DNA of 64,000 nucleotides from Teichococcus coralli (GTDB lineage Bacteria > Pseudomonadota > Alphaproteobacteria > Acetobacterales > Acetobacteraceae), in the NCBI RefSeq assembly GCF_009829925.1, contig NZ_SNVJ01000002.1, positions 124,001 to 188,000 of the forward strand, written 5' to 3'. Positions 1-9,463 of this stretch are shown here, in pieces; position 1 is the first letter of the stretch, and each line of letters begins with the position of its first letter. Under the pieces are notes generated by a model. It made no database searches, was not told where the DNA came from, and saw only the letters and a program-made list of their open reading frames with translations. Made by a program: the position numbers and the translations under genes.

Positions 1-70
1 TCGCCTGGACCAGGCGGGCAGCCAACCAGGAAGGCAGGTTACCCGCTTCGGCGCTGGCCGTGGAAGCCAT
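1..70 (-). CDS. Possible N-terminus of a gene running off the left edge
   Basis: An open minus-strand frame starts with ATG at base 70 and runs out of the window after 23 codons. It begins MASTASAEAGNLPSW and continues with an amphipathic LAARLVQA stretch, which looks like ordinary protein. It would be divergent from the serine dehydratase, with about 100 bases between the two starts. No convincing Shine-Dalgarno site precedes the ATG, and a plus-strand frame is also open over bases 3-143, so the call is weak. No family can be named. Confidence 0.25.
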   Translation of the reverse strand, partial: MASTASAEAGNLPSWLAARLVQA

Positions 71-168
71 GGGGGCAAGGCGCCTGACACGGTCGCGCGT
101 GCCAGGGCGCAAAGGGATGTGCGGCGCCTTCCTGCCCCGCTAGGCTCCCCGAAAGACGGGAGGAATGC

Positions 169-1545
169 ATGGAGTTCGGCGTCTTCGACATCTTCCGGAT
201 CGGGATCGGGCCCTCCAGCTCGCACACCGTCGGGCCGATGCGGGCGGCGGCGGGCTTTGTCCGCGCGCTGGGCGAAAAGGGCGTGCTGCCGCAGGTGGCC
301 CGCCTCCGAGCGGAAGTGTTCGGCTCCCTGGCGCTCACGGGTCGCGGCCACGCCACCGACATCGCGGTGCTGCTCGGCCTTTCCGGCGAATGGCCGGAAC
401 GCCTGGACCCCGACGACGCCACCCGCCTCGTCGCCGGCATTCGCGCCGAAGGTGTGCTGCGGCTGGATGGCCGCCATCCCGTGCCCTTTGCCGAGGCGCG
501 GGACCTGCTGCTGCACCAGCGGGAGACGCTGCCCGGCCACACCAACGGAATGCGCTTCACCGCCCTGGCCGCGGGCGGCGCGGTGCTGGAGGAACTGGTC
601 TGCTACTCGATCGGCGGCGGCTTCGTCGCGACGGAGGAAGACCTGGCGCGGGAGATCGGCCCGGCGACCGCGGTCGCCCTGCCCTACGCCTTCGCCTCGG
701 GTGCCGAGATGCTGGCCATGGCGGCGCGAAGCGGGCTCTCGATCGCCGACATGATGCGCGCCAACGAGCAGGCGCGGGGCCTCGGCACGCAGGCGGTCGA
801 AGCCGGGCTGCGCCGCATCGCCGACGCCATGCGCGACTGCATCGCCCGCGGCATGCGCGGCGAGGGCCACCTGCCCGGCCGCACCCATCTGCGCCGCCGC
901 GCCGCCGCCTTGCACCGCGACCTTCTGGCACGCCCGCGCGAGGCGGACCCGATGACGGTTTCCGACTGGGTCAGCCTCTTCGCCATCGCGGTCAACGAGG
1001 AGAACGCGGCGGGCGGCCGCGTCGTCACCGCTCCGACCAACGGCGCCGCCGGCATCGTTCCGGCCGTGATGCACTACTACGAGCGCTTCGTTCCAGGCGC
1101 GACACCCGAGGGCGTGCTCGACCTGCTGCTGACCGCCGGCGCCATCGGCGTGCTCTACAAGCGCAACGCCTCGATCTCAGGCGCCGAGGTCGGTTGCCAG
1201 GGCGAGGTCGGCGTCGCCTGCTCGATGGCGGCGGCGGGGCTGGCCGCGGCCATGGGCGGCACGCCGGCGCAGGTGGAGAACGCCGCCGAGATCGGCATGG
1301 AGCACAATCTCGGCCTGACCTGCGACCCGGTGGGGGGGCTGGTGCAGATCCCCTGCATCGAGCGCAACGCGGTGGGCGCCAACAAGGCGATCATCGCCGC
1401 CCGGCTCGCCCTGCGTGGTGACGGCGCGCACCACGTTTCGCTGGACGACGTCATTCGCACCATGCGGCAGACCGGGCTCGACATGCAGTCGAAGTACAAG
1501 GAGACCTCGCTCGGCGGCCTGGCGGTGAACGTGACGGAGTGCTGA
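169..1545 (+). CDS. sdaA: L-serine ammonia-lyase (iron-sulfur L-serine dehydratase), single chain
   Basis: Converts L-serine to pyruvate and ammonia in the cytoplasm using a [4Fe-4S] cluster. At 458 residues it is the fused single-chain form, with the regulatory beta domain first and the catalytic alpha domain second. Visible hallmarks are [11 protein letters not shown] at residues 14-24, [18 protein letters not shown] in the middle, and three cysteines that fit the cluster ligands: C343 (GCQGEVG), C385 (TCDPVGG) and C396 ([14 protein letters not shown]). GGGAGG at 158-163 lies five bases before the ATG and decides this start over a nearby out-of-frame ATG at 165. The gene stands alone and converges on the TTT receptor. 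A weak hairpin (1579-1585 with 1603-1609) lies between them. Confidence 0.95.
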   Translation: MEFGVFDIFRIGIGPSSSHTVGPMRAAAGFVRALGEKGVLPQVARLRAEVFGSLALTGRGHATDIAVLLGLSGEWPERLDPDDATRLVAGIRAEGVLRLDGRHPVPFAEARDLLLHQRETLPGHTNGMRFTALAAGGAVLEELVCYSIGGGFVATEEDLAREIGPATAVALPYAFASGAEMLAMAARSGLSIADMMRANEQARGLGTQAVEAGLRRIADAMRDCIARGMRGEGHLPGRTHLRRRAAALHRDLLARPREADPMTVSDWVSLFAIAVNEENAAGGRVVTAPTNGAAGIVPAVMHYYERFVPGATPEGVLDLLLTAGAIGVLYKRNASISGAEVGCQGEVGVACSMAAAGLAAAMGGTPAQVENAAEIGMEHNLGLTCDPVGGLVQIPCIERNAVGANKAIIAARLALRGDGAHHVSLDDVIRTMRQTGLDMQSKYKETSLGGLAVNVTEC

Positions 1546-1611
1546 GCCCGGGCCTCAGGCGCCTTCTCCCACGCCCGACCGGCTCTCCGCTGCTGATCCC
1601 CTGAGCCGGCG

Positions 1612-2616
1612 TCAGTCCAACGTCGCGCCGGAAGCCTCGACCAGGCCCTGCCAGACCTTTTCCTGCGCGCGCAGGTAGTCGCCGAAGGCGGCGGGGGAGG
1701 CATCGGAGACGGGCGCGAAGCCAAGCGGCTCCATCTTGGCGCGGAACGCCTCGGACTGCGCCACCTGCCGGATCGCCCGGTGCAGCAGCGCCAGGCGATC
1801 CTGCGGCGTGCCGACGGGCGCCATGACCGCGTACCAGGACTGCGCATCAATGCCCGAATCCGGCAGCAGCTCGGCCATGCCGGGAACATCGCGCAGTTCC
1901 GGCACATAGGTGACGCGCTGGGCGCTGCCTACCGCCAGCGGGCGGAACCGGCCCTCGCGCACATGCGGCATCAAGGCGGGAATCACGTCGAACATCATGT
2001 CGATATTGCCGGCCAGCAGGTCCTGGATGGCTGGCGCACCGCCGCGATAGGGCACATGGGTGATGTCCACCCCCGCCGCGCGCTTCAACGCCGCCAGCGT
2101 CAGGTGGCTGACCGAGCCGGTGCCCGACGAGCCCATGGTGATCTTGCCAGGGTCCTGCTTCGCCGCCGCGATCAGCTCGGCGAAGTTCTTCCAGGGGCGA
2201 TCGGCATTCACCACCAGAAGCACCGTTCCGGTGGCGACGCGGGTCACGGGCGCGAGGTCCGCCGTCGGGTCGAAGGGCATCGACTTGCGGAACAGGAACT
2301 TGTTGGCCGCGAGAATGGTCGCGGTGCCGAGCAGGAGCGTATAGCCGTCCTTCGGTGCCTTCGCGACGGCGTCGCCGCCGAGGTTGCCGCCAGCGCCGCC
2401 GCGATTCTCCACCACCACCGTCTGGCCGAGGATCGGCGCCAGCAGGTCCGCGAGGAGGCGCCCGGTCAGGTCCACCGCTCCACCCGGCGTGAAAGGCACC
2501 ACCAGGCGAAGCGGCCGGTCTGGGAAGGCTTCCTGAGCGCGCAGGGGCGCTGGCCCGGCCAAGGAAGCAAGCCCGGCGGCAAAGGGTGTGGCCAGAAGGG
2601 CGCGGCGTCCGGTCAT
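1612..2616 (-). CDS. TTT-family (Bug/TctC) periplasmic solute-binding protein
   Basis: Extracytoplasmic receptor of the tripartite tricarboxylate transporter type, 334 residues, the usual family length. It has a signal peptide (MTGRRALLATPFAAGLASLA, then an AQA-type cleavage region) and the typical start of the mature protein, FPDRPLRLVVPFTPGGAVD, followed by GGAGGNLGGDAVAKAPKDGY. The open frame extends much further upstream, but the twin-arginine-like signal sequence fixes the start at 2616. No TctA or TctB membrane subunits lie nearby, which is common for this greatly expanded receptor family. It is divergent from an RpiR-type regulator across 78 bases, so that regulator probably controls it. 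The ligand is unknown; the neighbouring aminotransferase and M81 peptidase suggest an amino acid or peptide derivative. Confidence 0.9.
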   Translation of the reverse strand: MTGRRALLATPFAAGLASLAGPAPLRAQEAFPDRPLRLVVPFTPGGAVDLTGRLLADLLAPILGQTVVVENRGGAGGNLGGDAVAKAPKDGYTLLLGTATILAANKFLFRKSMPFDPTADLAPVTRVATGTVLLVVNADRPWKNFAELIAAAKQDPGKITMGSSGTGSVSHLTLAALKRAAGVDITHVPYRGGAPAIQDLLAGNIDMMFDVIPALMPHVREGRFRPLAVGSAQRVTYVPELRDVPGMAELLPDSGIDAQSWYAVMAPVGTPQDRLALLHRAIRQVAQSEAFRAKMEPLGFAPVSDASPAAFGDYLRAQEKVWQGLVEASGATLD

Positions 2617-2658
2617 GCGATGGCGTTTCCCGTGATTGCGTGACGATAGGATCCAATC

Positions 2659-2685
2659 GTTGCAATAATGGCGTTTTCGTGCAAC
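2659..2685. promoter_or_regulatory. Inverted repeat in the TTT-receptor/rpiR divergent promoter
   Basis: GTTGCA at 2659-2664 and its exact reverse complement TGCAAC at 2680-2685 are separated by 15 bases of AT-richer sequence. The repeat sits between the two divergent starts and is a plausible operator for the adjacent RpiR-type protein. This is inferred from symmetry and location; no consensus is known to me for this regulator. Confidence 0.45.
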
Positions 2686-2694
2686 AAATATTTC

Positions 2695-3588
2695 ATGTCC
2701 GCCGCCTCCCCCATTGACCGGTTGCGCTGCGCCCTGCCTGACCTGCCGCCACGGCTGCAGGAGGTGGCGCGCTTCGTTGCCCGCCACGAATTCGACGCCG
2801 CCACTCGCTCCATGCGCGACCTGGCGGCGGCGGCCGGCGCGCAGCCCGCCAGCTTCACCCGGCTGGCTCAGGCGCTGGGCTATTCCGGCTGGGACGCGCT
2901 GCGCGACGGGTTGATCGAGGCGCAGCGGGAGGCCGGGCGAGCCCAGGGCCGGCCTTTCTCCACCCGCATCCGTCGCGCGCAGCCGGGAGCGCACGAACCC
3001 GCCCTGGCCGCGACCGACCTCGCCGGCGAGATGCTGGCCGCCGATGCCGCCGGCCTCGCGCGGCTGGATGCCGGGCGGATCGGCCAGGCGGCGGCGGCCC
3101 TGCACGAGGCGCCGCGCGCCTGGGCGGTCGGCTTCCGCTCCTGCCGCGCGGTGGCGCAACTGCTGCACTACCAGCTCAGCCTGTTCCGCCCGCACGCGGT
3201 GCGGCTGGCCGGTGCCGACCGGCCGGAAGACCTCGACTTCGGCGCCTTCCAGTCCGGGGATGCCGTCCTTCTGGTGACCTTCGCGCCCTATTCGCGCGCC
3301 AGCCTCCTCGCCGCCCAGGCGGCGCGCGCCGCGGGCTGCGTCATCATCGCCCTCGCCGACCGGCCGGACGCGCCCGCCGTGGAGGGCGCCCACCACCTGC
3401 TGCCCTTCGAGGCCGCCGCCGCACCGGGCTTCTTTCCGAGCCTGACCGGCGCACTCGCATCGGCGCAGGCCCTCGTTGCCGCATCCTTCCTGCTCGGGGG
3501 CGAGGCCGCCATGGCGCGGCTGCGCGATGCGGAGGAGCGGCTGGCCGCCCTTTCCCAGTACATTCCCAGCGAGGACCCTCCGGCATGA
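2695..3588 (+). CDS. MurR/RpiR-family transcriptional regulator (HTH_6 plus SIS)
   Basis: Transcription factor of 297 residues. The N-terminal winged-helix HTH covers roughly residues 5-75 (SMRDLAAAAGAQPASFTRLA is the recognition region). A SIS sugar-phosphate-type domain follows at roughly 120-250, with VGFRSCRAVAQLLHYQL and DAVLLVTFAPYSRAS. An in-frame ATG at 2668 would add nine residues but lies inside the palindrome at 2659-2685, so I prefer 2695; neither has a clear ribosome site. Its stop overlaps the aminotransferase start by four bases (ATGA), so the regulator is co-transcribed with the genes it probably controls. Despite the SIS domain, the neighbours suggest an amino-acid-like effector. 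Confidence 0.88.
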   Translation: MSAASPIDRLRCALPDLPPRLQEVARFVARHEFDAATRSMRDLAAAAGAQPASFTRLAQALGYSGWDALRDGLIEAQREAGRAQGRPFSTRIRRAQPGAHEPALAATDLAGEMLAADAAGLARLDAGRIGQAAAALHEAPRAWAVGFRSCRAVAQLLHYQLSLFRPHAVRLAGADRPEDLDFGAFQSGDAVLLVTFAPYSRASLLAAQAARAAGCVIIALADRPDAPAVEGAHHLLPFEAAAAPGFFPSLTGALASAQALVAASFLLGGEAAMARLRDAEERLAALSQYIPSEDPPA

Positions 3589-4925
3589 CCCGCATCCTGC
3601 ATCGCAGTTCGCGCACCGAACCGCCCCTGGCGGTGCGGGCGGAGGGAAGCTGGATCACCCAAACCGGCGGGCACCGCGTGCTCGACGCTTCCGGCGGGGC
3701 GGCCGTCTCCTGCCTCGGGCACGGCCATCCCCGCGTGGTGGAGGCGATCCGCCGGCAGGTGGGGCAAGTGGACTACGTGCATTCCGGCTTCTTCTCCAGC
3801 GAGCCGGCCGAGGCGCTGGCGGAGATGCTGGTCGGGCATGAGCCGGGCGGGCTGGCTGGTGCCTATTTCGTTTCAAGCGGGTCGGAGGCGATCGAGGCCG
3901 CACTGAAGCTGGCGCGACAGTATTTTCTGGAAGTCGGCCAGGAGCGGCGGCAGCGCTTCATCGCGCGGCGGCAGAGCTACCACGGCAACACGCTGGGGGC
4001 GCTGGCGGCCGGCGGCAACGCGCTGCGCCGCGCGCCCTACGCGCCGCTGCTGGCGGCGGCCTTCAGCCATGTCTCGCCAGCCCATGCCTATCGCGGTCAG
4101 CAGGAGGGCGAGAGCGAGGAGGCCTTCGCGCGCCGCCTCGCCGCCGAGCTGGAGGCCGAGTTCCAGCGCCTGGGGCCGGACACGGTGGCCGCCTTTGTCG
4201 CCGAGCCGGTGGTCGGCGCCACGCTGGGCTGCGTGCCGGCGCCGGCGGGCTATTTCCGCGCCGTGCGCGAGGTTTGCGACCGGCACGGCGCGCTGCTGAT
4301 CCTCGACGAGGTGATGTGCGGCATGGGCCGCACCGGCACGCTGCATGCCTGGGAGCAGGAGGGCATCGCGCCCGACATCCAGGTCGTGGCGAAGGGGCTG
4401 GGTGGCGGCTTCCAACCGATCGGCGCCCTGCTGATCCAGGGAAAGATCCTGGTGGCCATCCGGGACGGCTCCGGCAGCTTCAAGCACGGTCACACTTACG
4501 TCGCGCATCCCGTGGCCTGCGCCGCAGCGCTGGAGGTGCAGCGCGTGATCCGGGAAGAAGGGCTGCTAGGGCAGGTCCAAGCGCTCGGGCAGCGGCTGCG
4601 GCAGGGGCTGGAGGCCCGGCTCGGCCAGCATCCGCATGTCGGCGACATCCGCGGGCGCGGGCTGTTCCACGCCATTGAGCTGGTGTCCGATCGCGAGAGC
4701 AAGGCGCCCTTCGACCCAGCCCTGCAGCTGAACCTCCGCATCCGCGAAGCTGCCCTGGCCGCGGGCCTGGCCTGCTATCCCGGCGGCGGCACGGCGGATG
4801 GCCGCGCGGGCGACCACATCCTGCTCGCACCACCCTATACTGCAACGGATGAGGAGATCGACCTGATCGTCGAGCGCCTGGGGGCGGCCGTGGAGCTGGC
4901 TCTGGCAGGGGTGGCGCAGGCATGA
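3585..4925 (+). CDS. Class III (omega) PLP-dependent aminotransferase
   Basis: Fold-type I aminotransferase, 446 residues. It has the family N-terminus (DASGGAAVSCLGHGHPRV), the cofactor-binding SGSEAIEAALKLARQY, the LILDEVMCGMGRTG segment, and the PLP-lysine K270 in [15 protein letters not shown]. The C-terminal half carries TYVAHPVACAAALEV and the small domain. These enzymes move amino groups from omega-amino acids, diamines or amines to a keto acid; the actual substrate cannot be told from the sequence. It overlaps the regulator before it and the M81 peptidase after it by four bases each, so the three genes form one translationally coupled unit. Confidence 0.9.
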   Translation: MTRILHRSSRTEPPLAVRAEGSWITQTGGHRVLDASGGAAVSCLGHGHPRVVEAIRRQVGQVDYVHSGFFSSEPAEALAEMLVGHEPGGLAGAYFVSSGSEAIEAALKLARQYFLEVGQERRQRFIARRQSYHGNTLGALAAGGNALRRAPYAPLLAAAFSHVSPAHAYRGQQEGESEEAFARRLAAELEAEFQRLGPDTVAAFVAEPVVGATLGCVPAPAGYFRAVREVCDRHGALLILDEVMCGMGRTGTLHAWEQEGIAPDIQVVAKGLGGGFQPIGALLIQGKILVAIRDGSGSFKHGHTYVAHPVACAAALEVQRVIREEGLLGQVQALGQRLRQGLEARLGQHPHVGDIRGRGLFHAIELVSDRESKAPFDPALQLNLRIREAALAAGLACYPGGGTADGRAGDHILLAPPYTATDEEIDLIVERLGAAVELALAGVAQA

Positions 4926-6394
4926 CGCGGCTCGCCATCGCGCGGCTCTGGCACGAGGGCAATTCCTTCAGCCCGGTTCCCACGAGCATCAAGGACTTCC
5001 ATGCGTCCGAGTGGACGGCGGGCGAAGCGGCCCGTGAGGTCTACCGCGGCACGGAGACGGAGATCGGCGGCGCGCTGGACTTCCTCGACGCGCATCCGGA
5101 TTGGGAGGCGGTGTTCCTGCGCCAGGCGGCCGCCATGCCCGGCGGCATCCTAGAGCGGGCGGTTTTCGAGCAGGTCTGCTCGGAAGTGCTGGAGGGGCTC
5201 GCGGGCGGCGGCTTCGATGCCGTCTATCTTTCGCTGCACGGCGCCATGGTGGTGGAGGACCTGCCGCTCGCCGATCTGGAGCTGATCCGCCGCGTGCGGG
5301 GCGCCACAGGCCATGGCGTGAAGCTGGCGGCCAGCTTCGACCTGCACGCCAACATGCACCCCGACATCGCGCGGCTGCTGGATGTCGGGACCGCCTACCG
5401 CACCTATCCGCATATCGACATGCGGCCCACAGGCCGCCGCGCGCTGGAGCTGCTGCGGAACGCGGTGGAAGGCCGCAGCCGCCCGGTCGGCATCATCGCG
5501 AAGCTGGGCGCCATCCTGCCCAGCATCAACATGCGCAGCGCCGCGGGCCCGATGGCGGAGATGGAGGAAGCCGCACGCGCCGCCGAGGCGCTGCCCGGCG
5601 TGCTGGACGCAAGCATCTTCGGCGGCTTCACCTATGGCGACACGCCCTCCGCCGGTGCAAGCGTGATGGTCTTTGCCGATGGCGACGCGGCGGTGGCCGG
5701 GCGGGCGGCGGCGGCCCTGATCGCGGACTATGCGGCGCGGCGGGACCGCTTCTTCATCCGCCTGCCCAGCGTCGAGGACGGCCTGCGGCAGGCGCTGGAC
5801 GGCGGGCCCCTCCCCGCCGCCATCGTGGATGCCGGCGACAACCCTTATTCCGGCGGCATCGGCGACACGCCGGAGCTGATCCGGGCGGTGCTGGCGCTGG
5901 CCCCGCAGGTGCCCACGGTGGTCGCCTTCTACTGCGACCCGGAGCTGGTGCAGCGGGCGCGGGCGGCCGGCCTCGGCGGCGCCCTGTGCGGCACGCTGGG
6001 CGGCCGGCTGGCAAGCGACTACGGCGAGCCCGCGCCCTTCGCCGGCACGGTTGCGCTGCTGACGGAGGGCCGCTTCCAGAACCGCGGACCGGTGCTGGGT
6101 GGCATGGCGGTGGACCTGGGCCCGACGGCGGTGATCACCATCGGGCAGGTGCGGGTGATCGTCACCACGCGCTGCATCTCGCCGAGCGATCCGGGCTTCT
6201 TCGACCTGCACGAGGTGGATGTGACGCAGCCCGGCCTGCTGTGCGTCAAGGCGAAGAACCACTTCCGCGCCGCCTTCGCGCCGCTGCTGCCACGGATGAT
6301 CGACGTGGACGCACCAGGCCCTGCGGCGCTCGAAATCCGAGGCTTCCGTTTCCGCCACGCGCCGCCGTCGCTCTACCCGCTCAGCGACAACTGA
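4922..6394 (+). CDS. M81-family metallopeptidase (MlrC / microcystinase-C-like)
   Basis: 490 residues, near the usual family length. The start MTRLAIARLWHEGNSFSP is the conserved MlrC opening that includes a metal-binding His-Glu. Further family segments are DAVYLSLHGAMVVEDL, ASFDLHANMHPD (metal His/Asp), RTYPHIDMRPTGRRA and VDAGDNPYSGGIGDT. The founding member degrades linearised microcystin, but most bacterial homologues sit in small-molecule operons with aminotransferases or transporters and act on unknown amides or peptides. It overlaps the aminotransferase by four bases and ends at a strong bidirectional hairpin. Confidence 0.88.
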   Translation: MTRLAIARLWHEGNSFSPVPTSIKDFHASEWTAGEAAREVYRGTETEIGGALDFLDAHPDWEAVFLRQAAAMPGGILERAVFEQVCSEVLEGLAGGGFDAVYLSLHGAMVVEDLPLADLELIRRVRGATGHGVKLAASFDLHANMHPDIARLLDVGTAYRTYPHIDMRPTGRRALELLRNAVEGRSRPVGIIAKLGAILPSINMRSAAGPMAEMEEAARAAEALPGVLDASIFGGFTYGDTPSAGASVMVFADGDAAVAGRAAAALIADYAARRDRFFIRLPSVEDGLRQALDGGPLPAAIVDAGDNPYSGGIGDTPELIRAVLALAPQVPTVVAFYCDPELVQRARAAGLGGALCGTLGGRLASDYGEPAPFAGTVALLTEGRFQNRGPVLGGMAVDLGPTAVITIGQVRVIVTTRCISPSDPGFFDLHEVDVTQPGLLCVKAKNHFRAAFAPLLPRMIDVDAPGPAALEIRGFRFRHAPPSLYPLSDN

Positions 6395-6403
6395 GGGCGG
6401 GGC

Positions 6404-6426
6404 CCGGGGGGACACCATCCCCCCGG
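6404..6426. terminator. Bidirectional GC-rich hairpin between M81 gene and pntB
   Basis: A nine-base perfect stem (6404-6412 with 6418-6426) closes a CACCA loop. It lies between convergent genes and can serve both directions. There is no clear T-tract. Confidence 0.6.
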
Positions 6427-6434
6427 CAGGGGCC

Positions 6435-6453
6435 CAGGGGGCGGCGCCCCCTG
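6435..6453 (-). terminator. Second hairpin downstream of pntB
   Basis: A perfect inverted repeat CAGGGGGCG-G-CGCCCCCTG lies directly beyond the pntB stop on the minus strand. With the hairpin at 6404-6426 it gives a tandem stop between convergent transcripts. Confidence 0.5.
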
Positions 6454-6460
6454 CCCTTCC

Positions 6461-7873
6461 CTACTTCTGCAGCGCCTGAACGATCTGCTGCGTCACCTTC
6501 TTGGCGTCGCCGAAGAGCATCATGGTGTTGTCGCGGAAGAACAGCTCGTTCTCCACGCCGGCATAGCCGGAGGACATGCCGCGCTTGACGAAGAAGACGG
6601 TCTTGGCCCGCTCCACGTCGAGGATTGGCATGCCATAGATGGCCGACGACTTGTCGGTCTTCGCCGCCGGGTTGGTGACGTCGTTGGCGCCGATCACGTA
6701 GGCGACGTCGGCCTCGCCGAACTCGGGGTTGATCTCCTCCAGTTCGTGCACCTCGTCATAGGGCACGTTCGCCTCGGCCAGCAGCACGTTCATGTGCCCG
6801 GGCATGCGGCCCGCCACGGGGTGGATGGCGTAGGAGATCTCGGCGCCTTCCTTCTTCAGCAGCTCGGCCATCTCGCGCAGCACCTGCTGGGCCTGCGCCA
6901 CCGCCATGCCGTAGCCGGGCACGATGATGATCTTGCCGGCGTTCTTCATGATGTAGGCGGCATCCTCGGGCGAGCCGGACTTCACCGGCCGGGCCGGGCC
7001 GTCGCCAGCGCCGGCGGAACCCGCCGCCGCGCCGGCATCGCTGCCGAAGCCGCCGAGCAGCACGTTGATGATGCTGCGGTTCATCCCCTTGCACATGATG
7101 TAGGAGAGGATGGCACCGGAGGCGCCGACCAGCGCGCCGGTGACGATCAGCAGCAGGTTGCCGACGGTGAAGCCGATGCCCGCCGCCGCCCAGCCGGAAT
7201 AGCTGTTCAGCATGGACACGACGACCGGCATGTCGGCGCCGCCGATCGGGATGATCAGCAGGAAGCCGAGCGCGAAGGCCAGCAGCGCGATCAGCCAGAA
7301 CAGCAGGCCGGAGCCGGTGGCGACGAAGGCGATGACCAGCACCAGCAGCAGGATGCCGAGGCCGAGGTTCAGCCAGTGCTGGAAGCGGAACAGGATCGGC
7401 GCGCCGGACATCAGCGCCTGCAGCTTGGCGAAGGCGATCAGCGAGCCGGAGAAGGTGATGGCACCGATGGCGAGGCCAAGCGACATCTCCACCAAGCTGC
7501 CGCCATGGATGTTCCCAGGCGTGCCGATGCCGAAGCTCTCAGGGTTGTAGAAGGCGGCGGCCGCGACGAAGACCGCCGCCAGACCCACCAGCGAGTGGAA
7601 GGCAGCGACGAGCTGCGGCAGCGCCGTCATCTGGATGCGGTTGGCCACCACGGCGCCGATGCCGCCGCCGATGAGCACGCCGGCCAGCACCAGCAGCAGG
7701 CCGGAGAACTCGATGCCCGGCCGGAAGAGCGTCGCCACGATGGCGATGCCCATGCCGATCATGCCGAAGAGATTGCCCCGCCGGCTGGTCTCGGGATGGG
7801 AAAGGCCGCGCAGCGCCAGGATGAAGAGGACGGCGGCGACGAGGTAGGCGAGGGTCGAGAGCGTATGCGCCAC
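6461..7873 (-). CDS. pntB: NAD(P) transhydrogenase subunit beta
   Basis: Inner-membrane subunit of the proton-pumping transhydrogenase, which uses the proton gradient to make NADPH from NADH. At 470 residues it has the family layout: about nine hydrophobic helices in residues 1-270 (including GGGIGAVVANRIQMTALPQ and GGADMPVVVSMLNSYSGWAA), then a cytosolic NADP-binding domain III with VPGYGMAVAQAQ, HPVAGRMPGHMNVLLAEANV and VIGANDVTNPAAKTD. It is the last gene of a three-gene minus-strand operon, four bases after pntAB. Its transcript runs into two GC-rich hairpins. Confidence 0.97.
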   Translation of the reverse strand: MAHTLSTLAYLVAAVLFILALRGLSHPETSRRGNLFGMIGMGIAIVATLFRPGIEFSGLLLVLAGVLIGGGIGAVVANRIQMTALPQLVAAFHSLVGLAAVFVAAAAFYNPESFGIGTPGNIHGGSLVEMSLGLAIGAITFSGSLIAFAKLQALMSGAPILFRFQHWLNLGLGILLLVLVIAFVATGSGLLFWLIALLAFALGFLLIIPIGGADMPVVVSMLNSYSGWAAAGIGFTVGNLLLIVTGALVGASGAILSYIMCKGMNRSIINVLLGGFGSDAGAAAGSAGAGDGPARPVKSGSPEDAAYIMKNAGKIIIVPGYGMAVAQAQQVLREMAELLKKEGAEISYAIHPVAGRMPGHMNVLLAEANVPYDEVHELEEINPEFGEADVAYVIGANDVTNPAAKTDKSSAIYGMPILDVERAKTVFFVKRGMSSGYAGVENELFFRDNTMMLFGDAKKVTQQIVQALQK

Positions 7874-7877
7874 CGGC

Positions 7878-8282
7878 TCAGCCCTTCTTCCGGAACATGC
7901 TGAGCATCCGGCGGGTCACCAGGAAGCCGCCGAAGATGTTCACCGAGGCCAGCGTCACGGCGAGGAAGCCGAAGAACTTGGCGGCCCAGGAGTCGCCGAG
8001 GCCGGCGGCCAGGATGGCGCCCACCACGATGACGGAGGAGATGGCGTTGGTGACGCCCATCAGCGGCGAGTGCAGCGCCGGCGTCACGTTCCAGACGACG
8101 TAGTAGCCGACGAAGCAGGCGAGCAGGAAAATGGTCAGCAACAGCAGGAAGGGCTCGGCCTGCTGCGCCCCATGGGCAACGGCCGGCGCCACGGCCTCGG
8201 CCATGCGGCGCGCCTCGGCGGCCAGGGCCAGCGCGCGCTCGGCCGTGGCGGTCGCCTGGTTGGCGAGATCGGTCGGGTTCAT
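7878..8282 (-). CDS. pntAB: NAD(P) transhydrogenase subunit alpha, part 2 (membrane)
   Basis: A 134-residue membrane piece that, in the split three-subunit arrangement known from Rhodospirillum, supplies the alpha-side helices of the proton channel. A soluble, alanine-rich helical N-terminus of about 40 residues precedes three or four hydrophobic helices ([20 protein letters not shown] and so on) and a basic C-terminus ending [11 protein letters not shown]. The family landmark [17 protein letters not shown] is present. It sits between pntAA and pntB on the same strand. Confidence 0.95.
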   Translation of the reverse strand: MNPTDLANQATATAERALALAAEARRMAEAVAPAVAHGAQQAEPFLLLLTIFLLACFVGYYVVWNVTPALHSPLMGVTNAISSVIVVGAILAAGLGDSWAAKFFGFLAVTLASVNIFGGFLVTRRMLSMFRKKG

Positions 8283-8299
8283 TCTTGTTTCCTCCCCCT

Positions 8300-9463
8300 T
8301 CAGGCCGCGGGGGCCTGGGCCAGCATCGGGTGCACAACCGCCCCGCCACGCGTCAGCGTCACGCCGCGGACGATCTCGTCCTCCTGCGGCAGCTTCGGCG
8401 CGCCGGCTTCCTTGTCCCAGAAGGTGGAGAGAAAGGTCAGCAGGTTGCGCGCATAGAGCGCGCTGGCGGCGGCGGGAATGCGGCCGGGCCAGTTGCGCCA
8501 GCCCAGGATCTTCACGCCCCCCTCGGTCGTGATCGCCTCGCCCGGCACGGTCAGCGCGCAGTTGCCGCCGGCGTCGGCGGCGATGTCCACCACCACGCTG
8601 CCCGGCTTCATGCTGTTCACCATCTCGGCGCCGAGCAGCGTCGGCGCCTTGCGGCCCTGGACAAGCGCGGTGCAGATGACGACGTCGGCGCGCGCCACGG
8701 CGGCGGCGATCACCTCGGCCTGCTTGCGCCTGTAGTCCTCGCTCATCTCCTTGGCATAGCCGCCGGCGGTCTGCGCCTGCGCCATCTCGTCATTCTCGAC
8801 GCCCACGAAGCTGGCACCGAGGGACTTGATTTCCTCCTTGGCCGCGGGACGGACGTCGGTGGCGGAAACCCGGCCGCCGAGGCGCCGCCCCGTGGCGATG
8901 GCCTGCAGCCCCGCAACGCCGGCCCCCATGACGAAGACGTTCGCCGCCGGGATGGTACCCGCGGCGGTCATCAGCATGGGGAAGCCCTTGTCGAAGGCGG
9001 CGGCGGCCTCGACCACCGCCCGGTAGCCGGCGAGGTTCGCCTGTGAGGAGAGCACATCCATGCTCTGCGCGCGGGTGATGCGCGGCAGCAGCTCCATGCT
9101 GCAGGCCTCCAGCCCCGCCTCGGCATAGGACTGCGCGCGGGACGGATTGCCCACCGCCTCCAGCGTGCCGATCAGCAGCGCGCCGCGCGGGATCAGGCCG
9201 AGCTCGTCCACCGGCCCTTCGCCGCGCCCGAGCGGCGCCCGCACCTTCAGCACGATCTTGGCGCCTGCCAGCGCTCCCGCGGCATCGGACGCGATCTCCG
9301 CCCCTGCCTCACGGTAGGCGGCATCCGGGAAGCCGGCGGCGAGGCCCGCACCGCTTTCGACCGCAACGCTGAGGCCGAGGGCCGCCAGTTTCTTCACCGT
9401 CTCCGGTGTCGCGGCGACACGGGTTTCTCCCGCCCGCCTTTCCTTGAGCACCGCAAGGCGCAT
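8300..9463 (-). CDS. pntAA: Re/Si-specific NAD(P) transhydrogenase subunit alpha, part 1
   Basis: Cytosolic NAD(H)-binding domain I of the transhydrogenase, 387 residues. It opens with [20 protein letters not shown] and contains [18 protein letters not shown], the Rossmann segment [18 protein letters not shown], and a conserved C-terminal [12 protein letters not shown]. The open frame extends 22 codons further upstream, but the conserved start and the GAGGGGG ribosome site before base 9463 fix the start here. It is the promoter-proximal gene of pntAA-pntAB-pntB, 17 bases before pntAB. Confidence 0.95.
   Translation of the reverse strand: MRLAVLKERRAGETRVAATPETVKKLAALGLSVAVESGAGLAAGFPDAAYREAGAEIASDAAGALAGAKIVLKVRAPLGRGEGPVDELGLIPRGALLIGTLEAVGNPSRAQSYAEAGLEACSMELLPRITRAQSMDVLSSQANLAGYRAVVEAAAAFDKGFPMLMTAAGTIPAANVFVMGAGVAGLQAIATGRRLGGRVSATDVRPAAKEEIKSLGASFVGVENDEMAQAQTAGGYAKEMSEDYRRKQAEVIAAAVARADVVICTALVQGRKAPTLLGAEMVNSMKPGSVVVDIAADAGGNCALTVPGEAITTEGGVKILGWRNWPGRIPAAASALYARNLLTFLSTFWDKEAGAPKLPQEDEIVRGVTLTRGGAVVHPMLAQAPAA

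Noticed and set aside
1..168. Riboswitch upstream of sdaA
   Set aside because: No glycine, SAM or other recognisable riboswitch core is present in the short leader.
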